NCBI GenBank assembly: GCA_903901425.1
Contig: CAIURC010000186.1
Location: 1 to 64,000, forward strand
Reading direction: 5' to 3'
Length of the DNA: 64,000 nucleotides
Origin: an uncultured Spartobacteria bacterium
Lineage (GTDB): Bacteria > Verrucomicrobiota > Verrucomicrobiia > Chthoniobacterales > Chthoniobacteraceae
The notes under the pieces are model-generated. The model did no database searches, was not told where the DNA came from, and saw only the letters and a program-made list of their open reading frames with translations. Below, one piece after another: positions 17,545 through 25,881 of this stretch (position 1 is its first letter; every line of letters starts with the position of its first letter). Made by a program: the position numbers and the translations under genes.

Positions 17545-18120
17545 GTGAAAAGCTCCAGGGCCTGGAGGATGGCGGCTGCCGCGGGGTCAGGCCAGTGTCA
17601 GGCGTACACCCTGATCGAGTTGATGGTGGCCATCCTCCTGGTGGTTTTTTTGGCCGCCCTGAGCATCCCCTCCTTCAATTGGGTTCGCAACCGGATGGAC
17701 CGTGCAGCCTGCGCCAACAACTTGAGGGGGTTGCACCTTGGGGCCTCCTCCTTTCTTCAGGAACAGGGGACTTGGCCTCAGATTGGGTCCTCAGATCCCG
17801 GCTCGGAGATCTACGCGCGGGCATGGATCGCAGCTCTCGAGCGGTACGGCGTTTCCGAGGAGGCCTGGCACTGTCCCAGCGTCGATCGGACCCTTGGCAA
17901 AAGCCTGAGGTCCAGCGGGGTCACCCAGAAGCGGGTGGACTACTACGCAACGCCCTTTGGCGATGGTCCCCGCGTGGCTTATCGCTGGCCTACCCAGCCC
18001 TGGTTTGCCGAGCGCGGCGACCTGCACGGGGACGGCAACCTACTCATCTTGGGCACCGGCGAGGTTCTTTCCCTCAGAGAAGTCTACAAGGACGCACGGT
18101 TCCGCCGCCGAACCCCTTGA
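17545..18120 (+). CDS. Type II secretion/type IV pilus pseudopilin-like protein
   Basis: Contains a class III (prepilin) signal, QA-YTLIELMVAILLVVFLAALSI, with the conserved Glu at position +5. The residue before the cleavage site is Ala instead of the usual Gly, which prepilin peptidase sometimes accepts. The mature part is about 170 residues and follows the bacterial pseudopilin plan of a long N-terminal helix (NRMDRAACANNLRGLHLGASSFL) and a C-terminal globular domain. Start choice is uncertain. The GTG at 17545 gives a basic 20-residue leader (191 residues in total); the ATG at 17569 gives a 12-residue leader but sits directly against a GGAGG. No secretion ATPase, secretin or peptidase gene is present, so it depends on machinery encoded elsewhere. 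Its stop is 2 bp from the start of a tandem repeat. Confidence 0.78.
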   Translation: MKSSRAWRMAAAAGSGQCQAYTLIELMVAILLVVFLAALSIPSFNWVRNRMDRAACANNLRGLHLGASSFLQEQGTWPQIGSSDPGSEIYARAWIAALERYGVSEEAWHCPSVDRTLGKSLRSSGVTQKRVDYYATPFGDGPRVAYRWPTQPWFAERGDLHGDGNLLILGTGEVLSLREVYKDARFRRRTP

Positions 18121-18121
18121 C

Positions 18122-18191
18122 CGTCCATAGCGTCCATAGCGTCCATAGCGTCCATAGCGTCCATAGCGTCCATAGCGTCCATAGCGTCCAT
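18122..18191. repeat. 9-bp tandem repeat (TCCATAGCG family) filling a convergent gene junction
   Basis: About 7.7 perfect copies of GTCCATAGC, with phase starting at 18123, occupy the whole interval between the pseudopilin stop (18118-18120) and the rdgB stop (18191-18193). No spacers separate the units, so it is not a CRISPR array. The same unit with one base changed (GTCCATAGA) recurs at 57736-57790 in another convergent junction. Confidence 0.95.
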
Positions 18192-18799
18192 CAGGAGCCC
18201 GACTCCAGCGCGAGCCGGAGATGCTGAACGACTCGGGTGAGCGCGCGGCTCCGGTGGCTGAGCGAGTTTTTCACTTCCTGAGAAAGTTCGCCGAAGGTGC
18301 GGGTGTGGCCCTCTGGAACAAAGAGCGGGTCGTACCCAAAACCGCCCCCGCCGCGTTCCTCGCAAATCAGGGATCCCTCGACGGCGCCTGAGAATGAGCC
18401 CAGGACCTCGCCGTTGAGGACCAGACACATCACGCAGCGGAATCGGGCCGGTGATCCGGCCGGATCGGCACCTGCAAGGCGCAATTCCTCCAGAAGTTTC
18501 GCCCGGTTGTCGGCATCCGTGGCTCCGGGACCCGCGTAGCGGGCAGAATGCACCCCGGGCGCCCCTTGCAGCGCATCGGATTCCAGACCGGAATCGTCCG
18601 AAAGAATCCAGCCTTCAAAATGGGGAGAAGCGGCCAGGGCCTTGATTTGGGCGTTCTCAGCGAAGGTGGCGCCGGTTTCGTCGGGGACTGGAAGCCCGGG
18701 ATGCGCCCGGAGATCCGAAACGGCGAATTCCGGGCCGAGCATGGCCTGAATTTCTGCGGTTTTATGGGCGTTATGGGTGGCAACGAGCAGGCGGTGCAT
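18191..18799 (-). CDS. rdgB: XTP/dITP pyrophosphatase (Ham1/RdgB)
   Basis: House-cleaning enzyme that hydrolyses non-canonical purine nucleoside triphosphates (XTP, dITP, ITP) to monophosphates, keeping them out of DNA and RNA. The 202-residue protein shows the family motifs: the N-terminal substrate loop VATHNAHKTAEIQAML (normally TxNxxK), FAENAQIKALAAS, LSDDSGLESDALQGAPGVHSARY, and the C-terminal GGGGFGYDPLFVPEG and SHRSRAL. The first motif reads THNAHK, a normal variant. The gene is divergent from leuS across 111 bp and its stop codon directly abuts the 9-bp tandem repeat. Confidence 0.96.
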   Translation of the reverse strand: MHRLLVATHNAHKTAEIQAMLGPEFAVSDLRAHPGLPVPDETGATFAENAQIKALAASPHFEGWILSDDSGLESDALQGAPGVHSARYAGPGATDADNRAKLLEELRLAGADPAGSPARFRCVMCLVLNGEVLGSFSGAVEGSLICEERGGGGFGYDPLFVPEGHTRTFGELSQEVKNSLSHRSRALTRVVQHLRLALESGS

Positions 18800-18910
18800 C
18801 CCCTGAGGATGGGGGGTGCTGGCAGGCGCAGTCGAGGCCGGAGTGGGACGGGCGCCGGATTGACGTGAGCGGCGCGGCCCTGTTCACTCGGGGGTTTTTC
18901 CAAACCTGTC

Positions 18911-21508
18911 ATGAGCACCGAGCGCCGCAAACCCTATCCCTTTGACCAGATCGAGCCCAGATGGCAGGCCTATTGGGAGCGGGAATCCGTGTTCCATGCG
19001 CCGAATCCCGGCGATCCAGGGTTCGATCCGGGGCGCCCGAAATACTACGTGCTGGATATGTTTCCGTACCCCAGCGGGGCCGGGCTGCATGTGGGGCATC
19101 CGGAAGGTTACACGGCCACCGACATTCTGGCCCGGTACAAGCGGATGAAGGGGTTCAACGTGCTGCATCCCATGGGTTGGGACGCCTTCGGGCTTCCCGC
19201 CGAGCAGTACGCCATCAAGACCGGCCAGCATCCGGCTGTCACCACCGCCCAGAACGTGGGGCGGTTCAAGGCCCAGCTCAAACGGATCGGGTTCGCCTAT
19301 GACTGGGAACGCGAGGTCAACACCACCGACCCCGGATATTTCCGGTGGACCCAGTGGATCTTTCTCCAGATCTACAACTCCTGGTTCAATCCCGCCACGG
19401 GACGGGCTGAGCCCATTGCCACCTACAAGGGTCCTGATCCGGATCAAGTGCGTCTGGCTTTTGTGGCCGAGGTGCCGGTGAACTGGTGCCCGGAGTTGGG
19501 CACGGTGCTGGCCAACGAGGAGGTTGTGGATGGCAAAAGCGAGGTGGGCGGGTTTCCTGTGGTCCGGCGTCCAATGCGGCAGTGGATGCTCCGGATCACG
19601 GCATACGCGGAACGGCTGATTCGGGAACTGGATGGTTTGGACTGGCCGGACTCCATCAAAGCGCTTCAGCGGAACTGGATCGGACGCAGCGAAGGCGCGG
19701 AAGTCGAGTTCAGTGTGGCCGGCGGCAACGGGCGGATCCGGGTGTTCACGACCCGGCCTGACACGCTCTATGGGGCAACCTATCTGGTGCTTGCACCCGA
19801 ACATCCGCTCGTGGATGGCATCACTACCGCCGAACAGCGGGTGGCAGTGGACGCCTACCGGGAGGCGGCGTCGCGGAAAAGCGACTTGGAGCGGACCGAA
19901 CTGGCCAAGGAAAAAACGGGGGTGTTCACCGGCGCGTTTGCCGTGAACCCGGTCAACGGCGAAAAAATCCCCGTCTGGATCGCGGATTACGTGCTGTCCG
20001 GCTACGGCACGGGCGCCATCATGGCGGTTCCCGCGCATGACGAGCGCGACTGGGAGTTTGCACGGAAGTTTGCGTTGCCGATCCGGGCGGTGGTCTCCGA
20101 GAGCGCACGGTTGGGGCTGGGCGGGGGCGGTGTCTGCGCGGCAGAACCGGCTGAATGTTTTGTGGGCGAAGGGTACGCAGTGCATTCCGGCCCGCTGGAC
20201 GGGTTGCCGACCGCGGAGGCGAAGGCGGAGATCATCCGGCGGTTGGAGGCGCTGGGGGTGGGGCGCGGGACAGTGACGTACAAGCTCAGGGACTGGCTGT
20301 TTTCGCGCCAGCGCTACTGGGGTGAGCCGTTTCCCGTGGTCTGGGAGGAAGGCCGCCACCGCGGTCTGGGTGTGGAGGAGTTGCCGGTGCTTCCGCCGTC
20401 CCTCGAAGATTTCCGGCCGACCGGCACGGGGGAACCGCCTTTGGCAAAGGCGGTGGATTGGGTTCGGTACAGTGAGAACGCGCTCCGGGAGACGAACACG
20501 ATGCCGCAATGGGCGGGCTCCTGCTGGTATTACCTGAGGTACATGGATGCCCAGAACGCCAGCCGGTTCGTGGGGTGTGAAGCGGAGCGGTACTGGACCA
20601 CGGGCCGGGTGGACGGGCAAGGGCAGGCCCACGGAGGCGTGGACCTGTACGTGGGCGGGACAGAGCACGCGGTGCTTCACCTGCTTTACGCCCGGTTCTG
20701 GCACAAGGTGTTGTTTGATCTGGGGCACGTTTCAACGCCGGAACCGTTCCAGAAACTGGTCAACCAGGGGATCATTCTGGGGCAGGACGGCCAGAAAATG
20801 TCCAAGTCGCGCGGGAACGTGGTGAACCCCGATGACGTGATCGACCAGTACGGCGCCGATGCATTCCGGTGTTACGAGATGTTCATGGGCCCGCTGGAAC
20901 AGATGAAGCCGTGGAGCATGACGGGCGTTGAGGGCGTGTCCCGCTTTCTGGCACGGGTCTGGAGGCTGGTGATGGAGGAGAACCAAGCCGGCGAATGGGT
21001 GCGGTCGGGGGCCGTCGCGGATGCGGAACTGGACCGCGCCCAGACCAAGGTCCTGCATGCCACGGTGAAGAAGGTGACCGAGGATATCGAAACCCTCAGC
21101 TTCAACACCGCAATTTCGCAGATGATGATCTTTGTCAACGCGTTCATCCCGGCATCGCCCCGGCCCCGTGCGGCGCTGCGGGTGTTGATGCAGCTTTTGA
21201 ACCCGTTTGCTCCCCACCTGACTGAGGAACTTTGGGAGCAACTGCATCCCGAAGGCGGCGCTGGGCGGCTGGCGGAACAGCCCTGGCCGGCCTGGGATCC
21301 CGCCTGCCTCGTGGAGGACGAGGTGGAGTTGCCGGTCCAGGTCAATGGCAAGCTCAGGGACAAACTCACTGTAAAACGCGAGGCGACACCCGCCGAAGTC
21401 GAGGCGCTCGCTCTGGCCTCGCCCCGGGTTCAGGAGCACATCGCCGGAAAGACCGTGCGCAAGGTGATTGTTGTGCCCGGCAAACTGGTGAACGTGGTGG
21501 CCAGTTGA
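18911..21508 (+). CDS. leuS: Leucyl-tRNA synthetase
   Basis: Class I aminoacyl-tRNA synthetase of 865 residues that charges tRNA-Leu with leucine. The HIGH motif appears as [12 protein letters not shown] near residue 57 and the KMSKS loop as [15 protein letters not shown] near residue 630. Between them is the CP1 editing domain, with the threonine-rich [19 protein letters not shown] and AVPAHDERD signatures. The anticodon-binding and C-terminal domains follow ([13 protein letters not shown]). Length is typical of bacterial LeuRS. It is a single gene divergent from rdgB. Confidence 0.98.
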   Translation: MSTERRKPYPFDQIEPRWQAYWERESVFHAPNPGDPGFDPGRPKYYVLDMFPYPSGAGLHVGHPEGYTATDILARYKRMKGFNVLHPMGWDAFGLPAEQYAIKTGQHPAVTTAQNVGRFKAQLKRIGFAYDWEREVNTTDPGYFRWTQWIFLQIYNSWFNPATGRAEPIATYKGPDPDQVRLAFVAEVPVNWCPELGTVLANEEVVDGKSEVGGFPVVRRPMRQWMLRITAYAERLIRELDGLDWPDSIKALQRNWIGRSEGAEVEFSVAGGNGRIRVFTTRPDTLYGATYLVLAPEHPLVDGITTAEQRVAVDAYREAASRKSDLERTELAKEKTGVFTGAFAVNPVNGEKIPVWIADYVLSGYGTGAIMAVPAHDERDWEFARKFALPIRAVVSESARLGLGGGGVCAAEPAECFVGEGYAVHSGPLDGLPTAEAKAEIIRRLEALGVGRGTVTYKLRDWLFSRQRYWGEPFPVVWEEGRHRGLGVEELPVLPPSLEDFRPTGTGEPPLAKAVDWVRYSENALRETNTMPQWAGSCWYYLRYMDAQNASRFVGCEAERYWTTGRVDGQGQAHGGVDLYVGGTEHAVLHLLYARFWHKVLFDLGHVSTPEPFQKLVNQGIILGQDGQKMSKSRGNVVNPDDVIDQYGADAFRCYEMFMGPLEQMKPWSMTGVEGVSRFLARVWRLVMEENQAGEWVRSGAVADAELDRAQTKVLHATVKKVTEDIETLSFNTAISQMMIFVNAFIPASPRPRAALRVLMQLLNPFAPHLTEELWEQLHPEGGAGRLAEQPWPAWDPACLVEDEVELPVQVNGKLRDKLTVKREATPAEVEALALASPRVQEHIAGKTVRKVIVVPGKLVNVVAS

Positions 21509-21610
21509 GCCGACCAGGATGCCGGCTCCCCCAGGAAACCCCGCGGCGCGGCTGTTAAAAATCAGGGTTCTTTGTAACCTGCGGGAGTTTTTGAGCGTCC
21601 ATGTTCAAAG

Positions 21611-22615
21611 ATGAACCGTGTTGTGATGCTGTTGGGGGTGCTGGCCCTGTTGGCTCTCGCAAATTTTGGGTATTACCTCTGGCGGGGCTGGGGCGTGATC
21701 ACGGTGCACGCCGAAGACCGCCCGGTGGCCGAAGTGGTGCGCGCCATTGAAAAACAGGGGCACATCAAAATCCGTTCCCAGATCGATCCCGCCACCCAAG
21801 TCCGGATGCATCTGGACCGGGTTTCGCTCCAGGAAGCCTTGGAGTCGCTCGCGGCTGTCACCGACGCCCGCTGGCGCCTCACGTACCTGCTGGGGGAGGC
21901 CCCCGCCCTTTCCGCTGCCCTCGGGAGCCTCGGCTCTGGCCAGAAACTGGCCGGCTGGAAGTTTTACCATTATCCGCTCCCCGCAATGCCCGGGGAGGAT
22001 ACCCTCCCCCTGGAGGATCCCCGCAGAGACCGGTGGGAGGTGGAGCCGGTGTCTGACGGGAAACTCTCCGGGTATTTGGACGGGGGCGCGCGCAAGGTCT
22101 CCGCCACCTTTGGGGCCCCGGAAGGATGGGATTCTCAGGTCCAACACCCGCCCAAACCGGGCCCAGTCAACCGCGTGGCCGCGGCCCTCGCAAAGGCCGC
22201 TGGCTGCCGGCTGGAAGAATTTGTCATGCTCGAACCCAGTCGCCGCGAGCGGCGGGGGGACGAGGATCGCGGCGAGGTTTCCGGCGATGGTGGACGGTTC
22301 CGGGGCCGCGATTTTAATCCGGAAAAAATCGAGCAGCGGGTTTTGGCGGAGATTGCCAAGCTGCCTCCGGAAAAACAGGCAGCCGCCCGTGCGGAATTGG
22401 AGGAAAGAAAGGCCTTTTTTGCCGGGATCCAGAACCTGTCCCGGGAGGAGCGGATGGCAAAGTTCCAGGAGCTTTTTGAGCGACCGGAGGTGCAGGAGCG
22501 TTTTGAAAAGGACCGGGCAGAGAGGGATGCCCGACAGAGCCCGGCGCAGCGGATGGCGCGCGCTCAGAGGTATCGGGAACGGAGGGCGCAGGTGCTGGGA
22601 GGAACCAAGCCATGA
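21611..22615 (+). CDS. Membrane-anchored protein with secretin/TonB short N-terminal (STN)-like domain
   Basis: A 334-residue protein with one N-terminal membrane helix (residues 5-22, MLLGVLALLALANFGYYLW). An STN-like domain follows at about residues 30-90 (VTVHAEDRPVAEVVRAIEKQGHIKI..., ...LQEALESLAAVTDARW), the fold found at the start of secretins and in TonB-dependent signalling receptors. The last 100 residues are highly charged and helical (KLPPEKQAAARAELEERKAFF; ERFEKDRAERDARQ). There is no secretin pore domain. It overlaps the following pseudopilin gene by 4 bp (ATGA at 22612), so the two products are made together and may interact at the inner membrane. Function unknown; a role in assembling or docking pseudopili is the most natural guess. 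Confidence 0.65.
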   Translation: MNRVVMLLGVLALLALANFGYYLWRGWGVITVHAEDRPVAEVVRAIEKQGHIKIRSQIDPATQVRMHLDRVSLQEALESLAAVTDARWRLTYLLGEAPALSAALGSLGSGQKLAGWKFYHYPLPAMPGEDTLPLEDPRRDRWEVEPVSDGKLSGYLDGGARKVSATFGAPEGWDSQVQHPPKPGPVNRVAAALAKAAGCRLEEFVMLEPSRRERRGDEDRGEVSGDGGRFRGRDFNPEKIEQRVLAEIAKLPPEKQAAARAELEERKAFFAGIQNLSREERMAKFQELFERPEVQERFEKDRAERDARQSPAQRMARAQRYRERRAQVLGGTKP

Positions 22616-23163
22616 AACGGCCACAGAAATTCCGGGCCGGATTCACCCTGATCGAATTGATGGTGGTCATGGGGATTCTCGCCCTGATGGCCACACTGGT
22701 GTATCCAGTCCTTCAGGGTGTGAAGTCCCGGGCCGAGACCGTGGCCTGTCAGGGCAACCTGCGCCAGATCTGGATGGGGGTGAACGCTGCCGCCACCGAC
22801 AACCAGAACAAATATCCTTCCATCAAGTTCGGTCCGGACGATGCCGGGGCTGAGCCAGGCGCCAAAGACCTCGCTGGAACTCTGCTCCCCTACGGAATCA
22901 CGGCGGAGGTTTTGAAATGCCCCACCGATGTCCGGGGGCCAAACTGGTTCGCAAAAATGGGTGCCAGCTACCTCTGGCAACCCATGGCGGAGGATGAGGC
23001 CCTTGGAAATGTCCGGGTCGTGACCCCATGGCGGACCGTGGTTGCAGCCAAAGGTTCGCGGGTGCGCCTCCTGACCGACCTCGAGGCGATCCATCAAGCC
23101 GAGGAGGGCGGACGCCGGCGGATGAACGTCATCTACGTGGATGGCCATGTCCTCACCCGCTGA
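22612..23163 (+). CDS. Pseudopilin-like protein with prepilin signal
   Basis: A 183-residue protein with a textbook prepilin leader, MKRPQKFRAG cleaved before FTLIELMVVMGILALMATLV, with Glu at +5. A helix with the usual pseudopilin consensus follows (VKSRAETVACQGNLRQIWMGVNAAATDNQNKYP), then a small globular domain that ends NVIYVDGHVLTR. That closing motif is characteristic of the very large orphan pseudopilin families of Verrucomicrobiota and Planctomycetota. It is translationally coupled to the STN-like gene upstream and may be co-transcribed with the GYF-domain gene 250 bp downstream. Confidence 0.85.
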   Translation: MKRPQKFRAGFTLIELMVVMGILALMATLVYPVLQGVKSRAETVACQGNLRQIWMGVNAAATDNQNKYPSIKFGPDDAGAEPGAKDLAGTLLPYGITAEVLKCPTDVRGPNWFAKMGASYLWQPMAEDEALGNVRVVTPWRTVVAAKGSRVRLLTDLEAIHQAEEGGRRRMNVIYVDGHVLTR

Positions 23164-23299
23164 GCCTCCGCCCGCGTCGGGACGCAGGCTTGATTTCCGG
23201 GGCTGGAACCCGCAGTCTCCACCAACAACCCAGAGGCCTCAAACGGAGCCCGGCGGAGTGCCTGATTCCGCCCCGGATCCATCCCCGAATTCATCTTTT

Positions 23300-23326
23300 C
23301 TCCCCATCCTCCCCATCCTCCCCACA
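23300..23326. repeat. Short 9-bp tandem repeat (CTCCCCATC) in intergenic region
   Basis: Nearly three copies of CTCCCCATC lie in the 250-bp gap between the pseudopilin and GYF-domain genes. The unit has the same 9-bp length as the two GTCCATAG(A/C) arrays but a different sequence. The rest of the gap (23164-23413) shows no gene or clear promoter. Confidence 0.6.
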
Positions 23327-23413
23327 GGGGTTCCATTTCCGGGCGTCCGGAGACGGCTCCCCCAAGGAAGCAAACCAGCGATCACAACCATCGAACCCCG
23401 GAAAAAAGCGAGT

Positions 23414-25027
23414 ATGGAGATCTACATTCTTAGGAACGGCGAGACTGCCGGCCCTTACGGCGAAGAGCAGGTGCACGGTTTCCTGAAGCGGGGTGAGGTG
23501 GTCACCACCGATCTGGCCTGGGTGGCTGGCATGGAGCAGTGGGCGGAACTCCATCGCGTCCTTTTTCCTGGCAGCCTGACCCCCGCCCAGATTCCTCACG
23601 CTCAGACGGACATTGCAAGGCGCACGCCGATCCCGGGCACGGTCTTTGGGAGAAGCGAGGCCGGCGAAGCGGCAAGGCGCGCTATGGAATCGGGCACGGT
23701 CCGGGCCCATGAGGCGGCGGACTCCAAGACCGGCGGTTCTACGCGGCTCTCCACTCCCGCTGAAAAGAAGAATGAAAAGCTGGCGCAACCCGCCACCGAG
23801 AAGCAGAAGGCGTTTCTGGCCTTCATGGGAGTCCGCGTGGAGCCAGAGCTCTCCATGGAGCATGCGGGTGACCTGATCAACCGGGCCAGCGCAGATCCGG
23901 CAAACCGGGAGCGGATGGCTCTCTGGAACGTCGAACGGCTACGCCTCCACCCCGAACTGTTCGCAGAAGAGATCCATACCCAGAAAGAGCAGCGCCCCGC
24001 CAAGTACTTGGAGGTGGTCCAGAAAAACGGGGGCGCTTATTTCCAGAAAGTCACCAAGGCGCACTGCCAGGTCCTGCTGAACCACCTCGATGTCCAGCAT
24101 CCCGGCTGGGAGCAGCGGCCTGAGGCCGTGAAGGACTACTTTTTCCCGGCCATCGTCGAGAAGTTTCCAAAACTGGTTCTGCCCGCCGGACGCGGCAAGT
24201 TTGCGTATCCCCAACGGTCCGGGGGAGCCACCTCGGAGGTTGCCAGGAAGGATTCTGGAAAAGCGGCCTCCCGAGGAGTGGCAGTCCGGAGGGACACGCC
24301 TGCGAAGGCCGTGCTCCGGGGCGCAATTCATGGGGGCGTGCTCCTGGCGCTGTTGTACGGAGGGGAAATGGGCTGGAGCGCCCTCAAAACTTCCGGGACA
24401 CGCCAGACGGCTGCCAGCCCCGGTGCCTCTGCCGCCTCCCCGTCTGGAGCCGGAAAAGCCGAGCCCAGCGGCGGCACGGCATCTGCCGTTGCTGCCGCGC
24501 CCGTAGTCGCGCCTCCAGAACCCGCCAAGAAGACCGCGCCGTCCAAGGAAAACGACCTGGGAAGTTTGATTTTGGACGCCACAAAGGAGGCGCCAATGGT
24601 TGCTTCCGCTCCCAAACAGGAGAAGCCGCCAGAAGCCACGCCGGTTCCGAAAAAAAAGCGGATGCCCCAGCCTGAAATGAAGCCCGAGGAACCGGCGCCG
24701 ATGGAGGAAAAAGTGGCACCGCCTCCGGTCGCAAAGGACCCCAAATCGGAGGCGACCCTGCTCAAGTCCATGACGGTCGAGTTCGCATTCGGACCGGCGA
24801 CCATCGAGGCGGGCACGGTTTTGAAAGTGATTTCCAAAGAAGGCCCCCTGCTGAAACTCCGGTACGGGCCGGACACCGTGACGGTCCAGATCGACCAGAC
24901 CGATTATGCGGATCGCGAGGCCGGCAAGCCTCTGAAAACGGCGCCCAAGCCCGCCGCGCCTGCCGAGACCAAACCCGGTGCGAAGGGGGCCACACCCGCG
25001 CCCAAGCCCGGTGGGGCGCTGTTCTAA
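23414..25027 (+). CDS. GYF_2-domain membrane protein with Pro/Ala-rich region and SH3-like C-terminus
   Basis: A 537-residue protein. Residues 1-52 are a bacterial GYF_2 domain (MEIYILRNGETAGPYGEEQV, then DLAWVAGMEQWAELH), which in other proteins binds proline-rich peptides. Residues about 140-260 form a helical domain that I do not recognise (EKQKAFLAFMGVRVEPELSM; PAKYLEVVQKNGGAYFQKVT). One membrane helix lies near 300-322 (LRGAIHGGVLLALLYGGEMGW). It is followed by a long Ala/Pro/Lys-rich stretch (about 325-445) and a compact beta-rich SH3-like domain (about 448-505, FAFGPATIEAGTVLKVISKE). The ATG at 23414 is chosen because the GYF domain starts there; the longer open frame upstream has no coding character. 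It probably acts as an inner-membrane scaffold with the neighbouring STN and pseudopilin proteins. Confidence 0.7.
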   Translation: MEIYILRNGETAGPYGEEQVHGFLKRGEVVTTDLAWVAGMEQWAELHRVLFPGSLTPAQIPHAQTDIARRTPIPGTVFGRSEAGEAARRAMESGTVRAHEAADSKTGGSTRLSTPAEKKNEKLAQPATEKQKAFLAFMGVRVEPELSMEHAGDLINRASADPANRERMALWNVERLRLHPELFAEEIHTQKEQRPAKYLEVVQKNGGAYFQKVTKAHCQVLLNHLDVQHPGWEQRPEAVKDYFFPAIVEKFPKLVLPAGRGKFAYPQRSGGATSEVARKDSGKAASRGVAVRRDTPAKAVLRGAIHGGVLLALLYGGEMGWSALKTSGTRQTAASPGASAASPSGAGKAEPSGGTASAVAAAPVVAPPEPAKKTAPSKENDLGSLILDATKEAPMVASAPKQEKPPEATPVPKKKRMPQPEMKPEEPAPMEEKVAPPPVAKDPKSEATLLKSMTVEFAFGPATIEAGTVLKVISKEGPLLKLRYGPDTVTVQIDQTDYADREAGKPLKTAPKPAAPAETKPGAKGATPAPKPGGALF

Positions 25028-25046
25028 CCCAAAGCTGCAGGCCGGC

Positions 25047-25799
25047 TCAGGCCGGGTTCAGGCCGCCCAGAATCCGGAGTCCCTGCAGGGTGAGATCTTG
25101 GCGGACCGTTTGGATTTCGGGCAGTGCCGCCGCAATCAACTCGGCGTAGCCCCCGGTCGCCACCACGGAAAGTTTCCGCGGACTGCCCAGCTCCCGCGTG
25201 AGCTCAATCAGGATCTGCCGGATCAGGCCGCGGTAGCCGTACACCGCACCGGAAAGCATCGCTGTGCGCGTCGATTTGCCGATGGCGGCAGGCGGTTCCA
25301 GAAGCGTGATTTTCGGAAGCAACGCCGTGCGCTGGTGAAGGTAGTCCGTCATGGCTTCCAGGCCAGGTGCGATCACGCCGCCCACGTAGTTTCCGTTCTC
25401 CGCAAGAATGTCGAAGCTCACCGCCGTGCCGAAGTCCACCACAATGGCCGGGGCGCCGTAGAACGCGGCGGCAGCCGCGGCGTTTGCCAGCCGGTCCGCC
25501 CCAATGGTGGCAGGCTTCGGATAGTCGATCCCGACGCCCAACTCGATCCGTGCACTCACCTCTAAAACCGGATCCGCGCGGAACACCTGTTTCAAAACCG
25601 CGGCTTTGGCCGGCACCACGGAGCAGAGGACCACCCTCTGGAATTCCCAGCCCTTGAGCAGCGCCCGCACCCGGGCCGGGGAAACCTCCGGCGTCGGAAG
25701 TTTGCGCACGGCACCCAGCCGGTTCTGTGAGGAGAGCGCAAACTTGGTGAACGAGTTGCTGTTGTCCACCAGGAGGAACTCGGCGCGTCGGGCAGGCAT
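25047..25799 (-). CDS. coaX: Type III pantothenate kinase
   Basis: Catalyses the first step of coenzyme A synthesis, ATP-dependent phosphorylation of pantothenate. The 250-residue protein has the ASKHA-fold motifs. The phosphate-1 loop LLVDNSNSFTKFAL carries Ser where the family usually has Gly (DxGNT/S). The pantothenate-binding region is TIGADRLANAAAAAAFYG, the phosphate-2 motif is VVDFGTAVSFDIL and the dimer-interface region is GGVIAPGLEAM, followed by VATGGYAELI. The gene is divergent from hemB across 82 bp and convergent with the GYF-domain gene. Confidence 0.93.
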   Translation of the reverse strand: MPARRAEFLLVDNSNSFTKFALSSQNRLGAVRKLPTPEVSPARVRALLKGWEFQRVVLCSVVPAKAAVLKQVFRADPVLEVSARIELGVGIDYPKPATIGADRLANAAAAAAFYGAPAIVVDFGTAVSFDILAENGNYVGGVIAPGLEAMTDYLHQRTALLPKITLLEPPAAIGKSTRTAMLSGAVYGYRGLIRQILIELTRELGSPRKLSVVATGGYAELIAAALPEIQTVRQDLTLQGLRILGGLNPA

Positions 25800-25881
25800 C
25801 TGTCCACTTCACCCGCTGCCGCCCGGCAGGTCAAGGGGCGGGCTTGCAGGAGGCGCAGACTGGCCGCTAGGGTCTCCACCC

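Noticed and set aside
18122-18191. Tandem repeat as a CRISPR array or as a coding MDA-repeat peptide
   Set aside because: There are no spacers, the unit is only 9 bp, and the MDA-type peptide appears only in minus-strand frames overlapping the real rdgB and pseudopilin ends.
23141-23413. N-terminal extension of the GYF-domain protein
   Set aside because: The added sequence is Pro/Ser-rich with no coding character, and the GYF domain starts exactly at the ATG at 23414.
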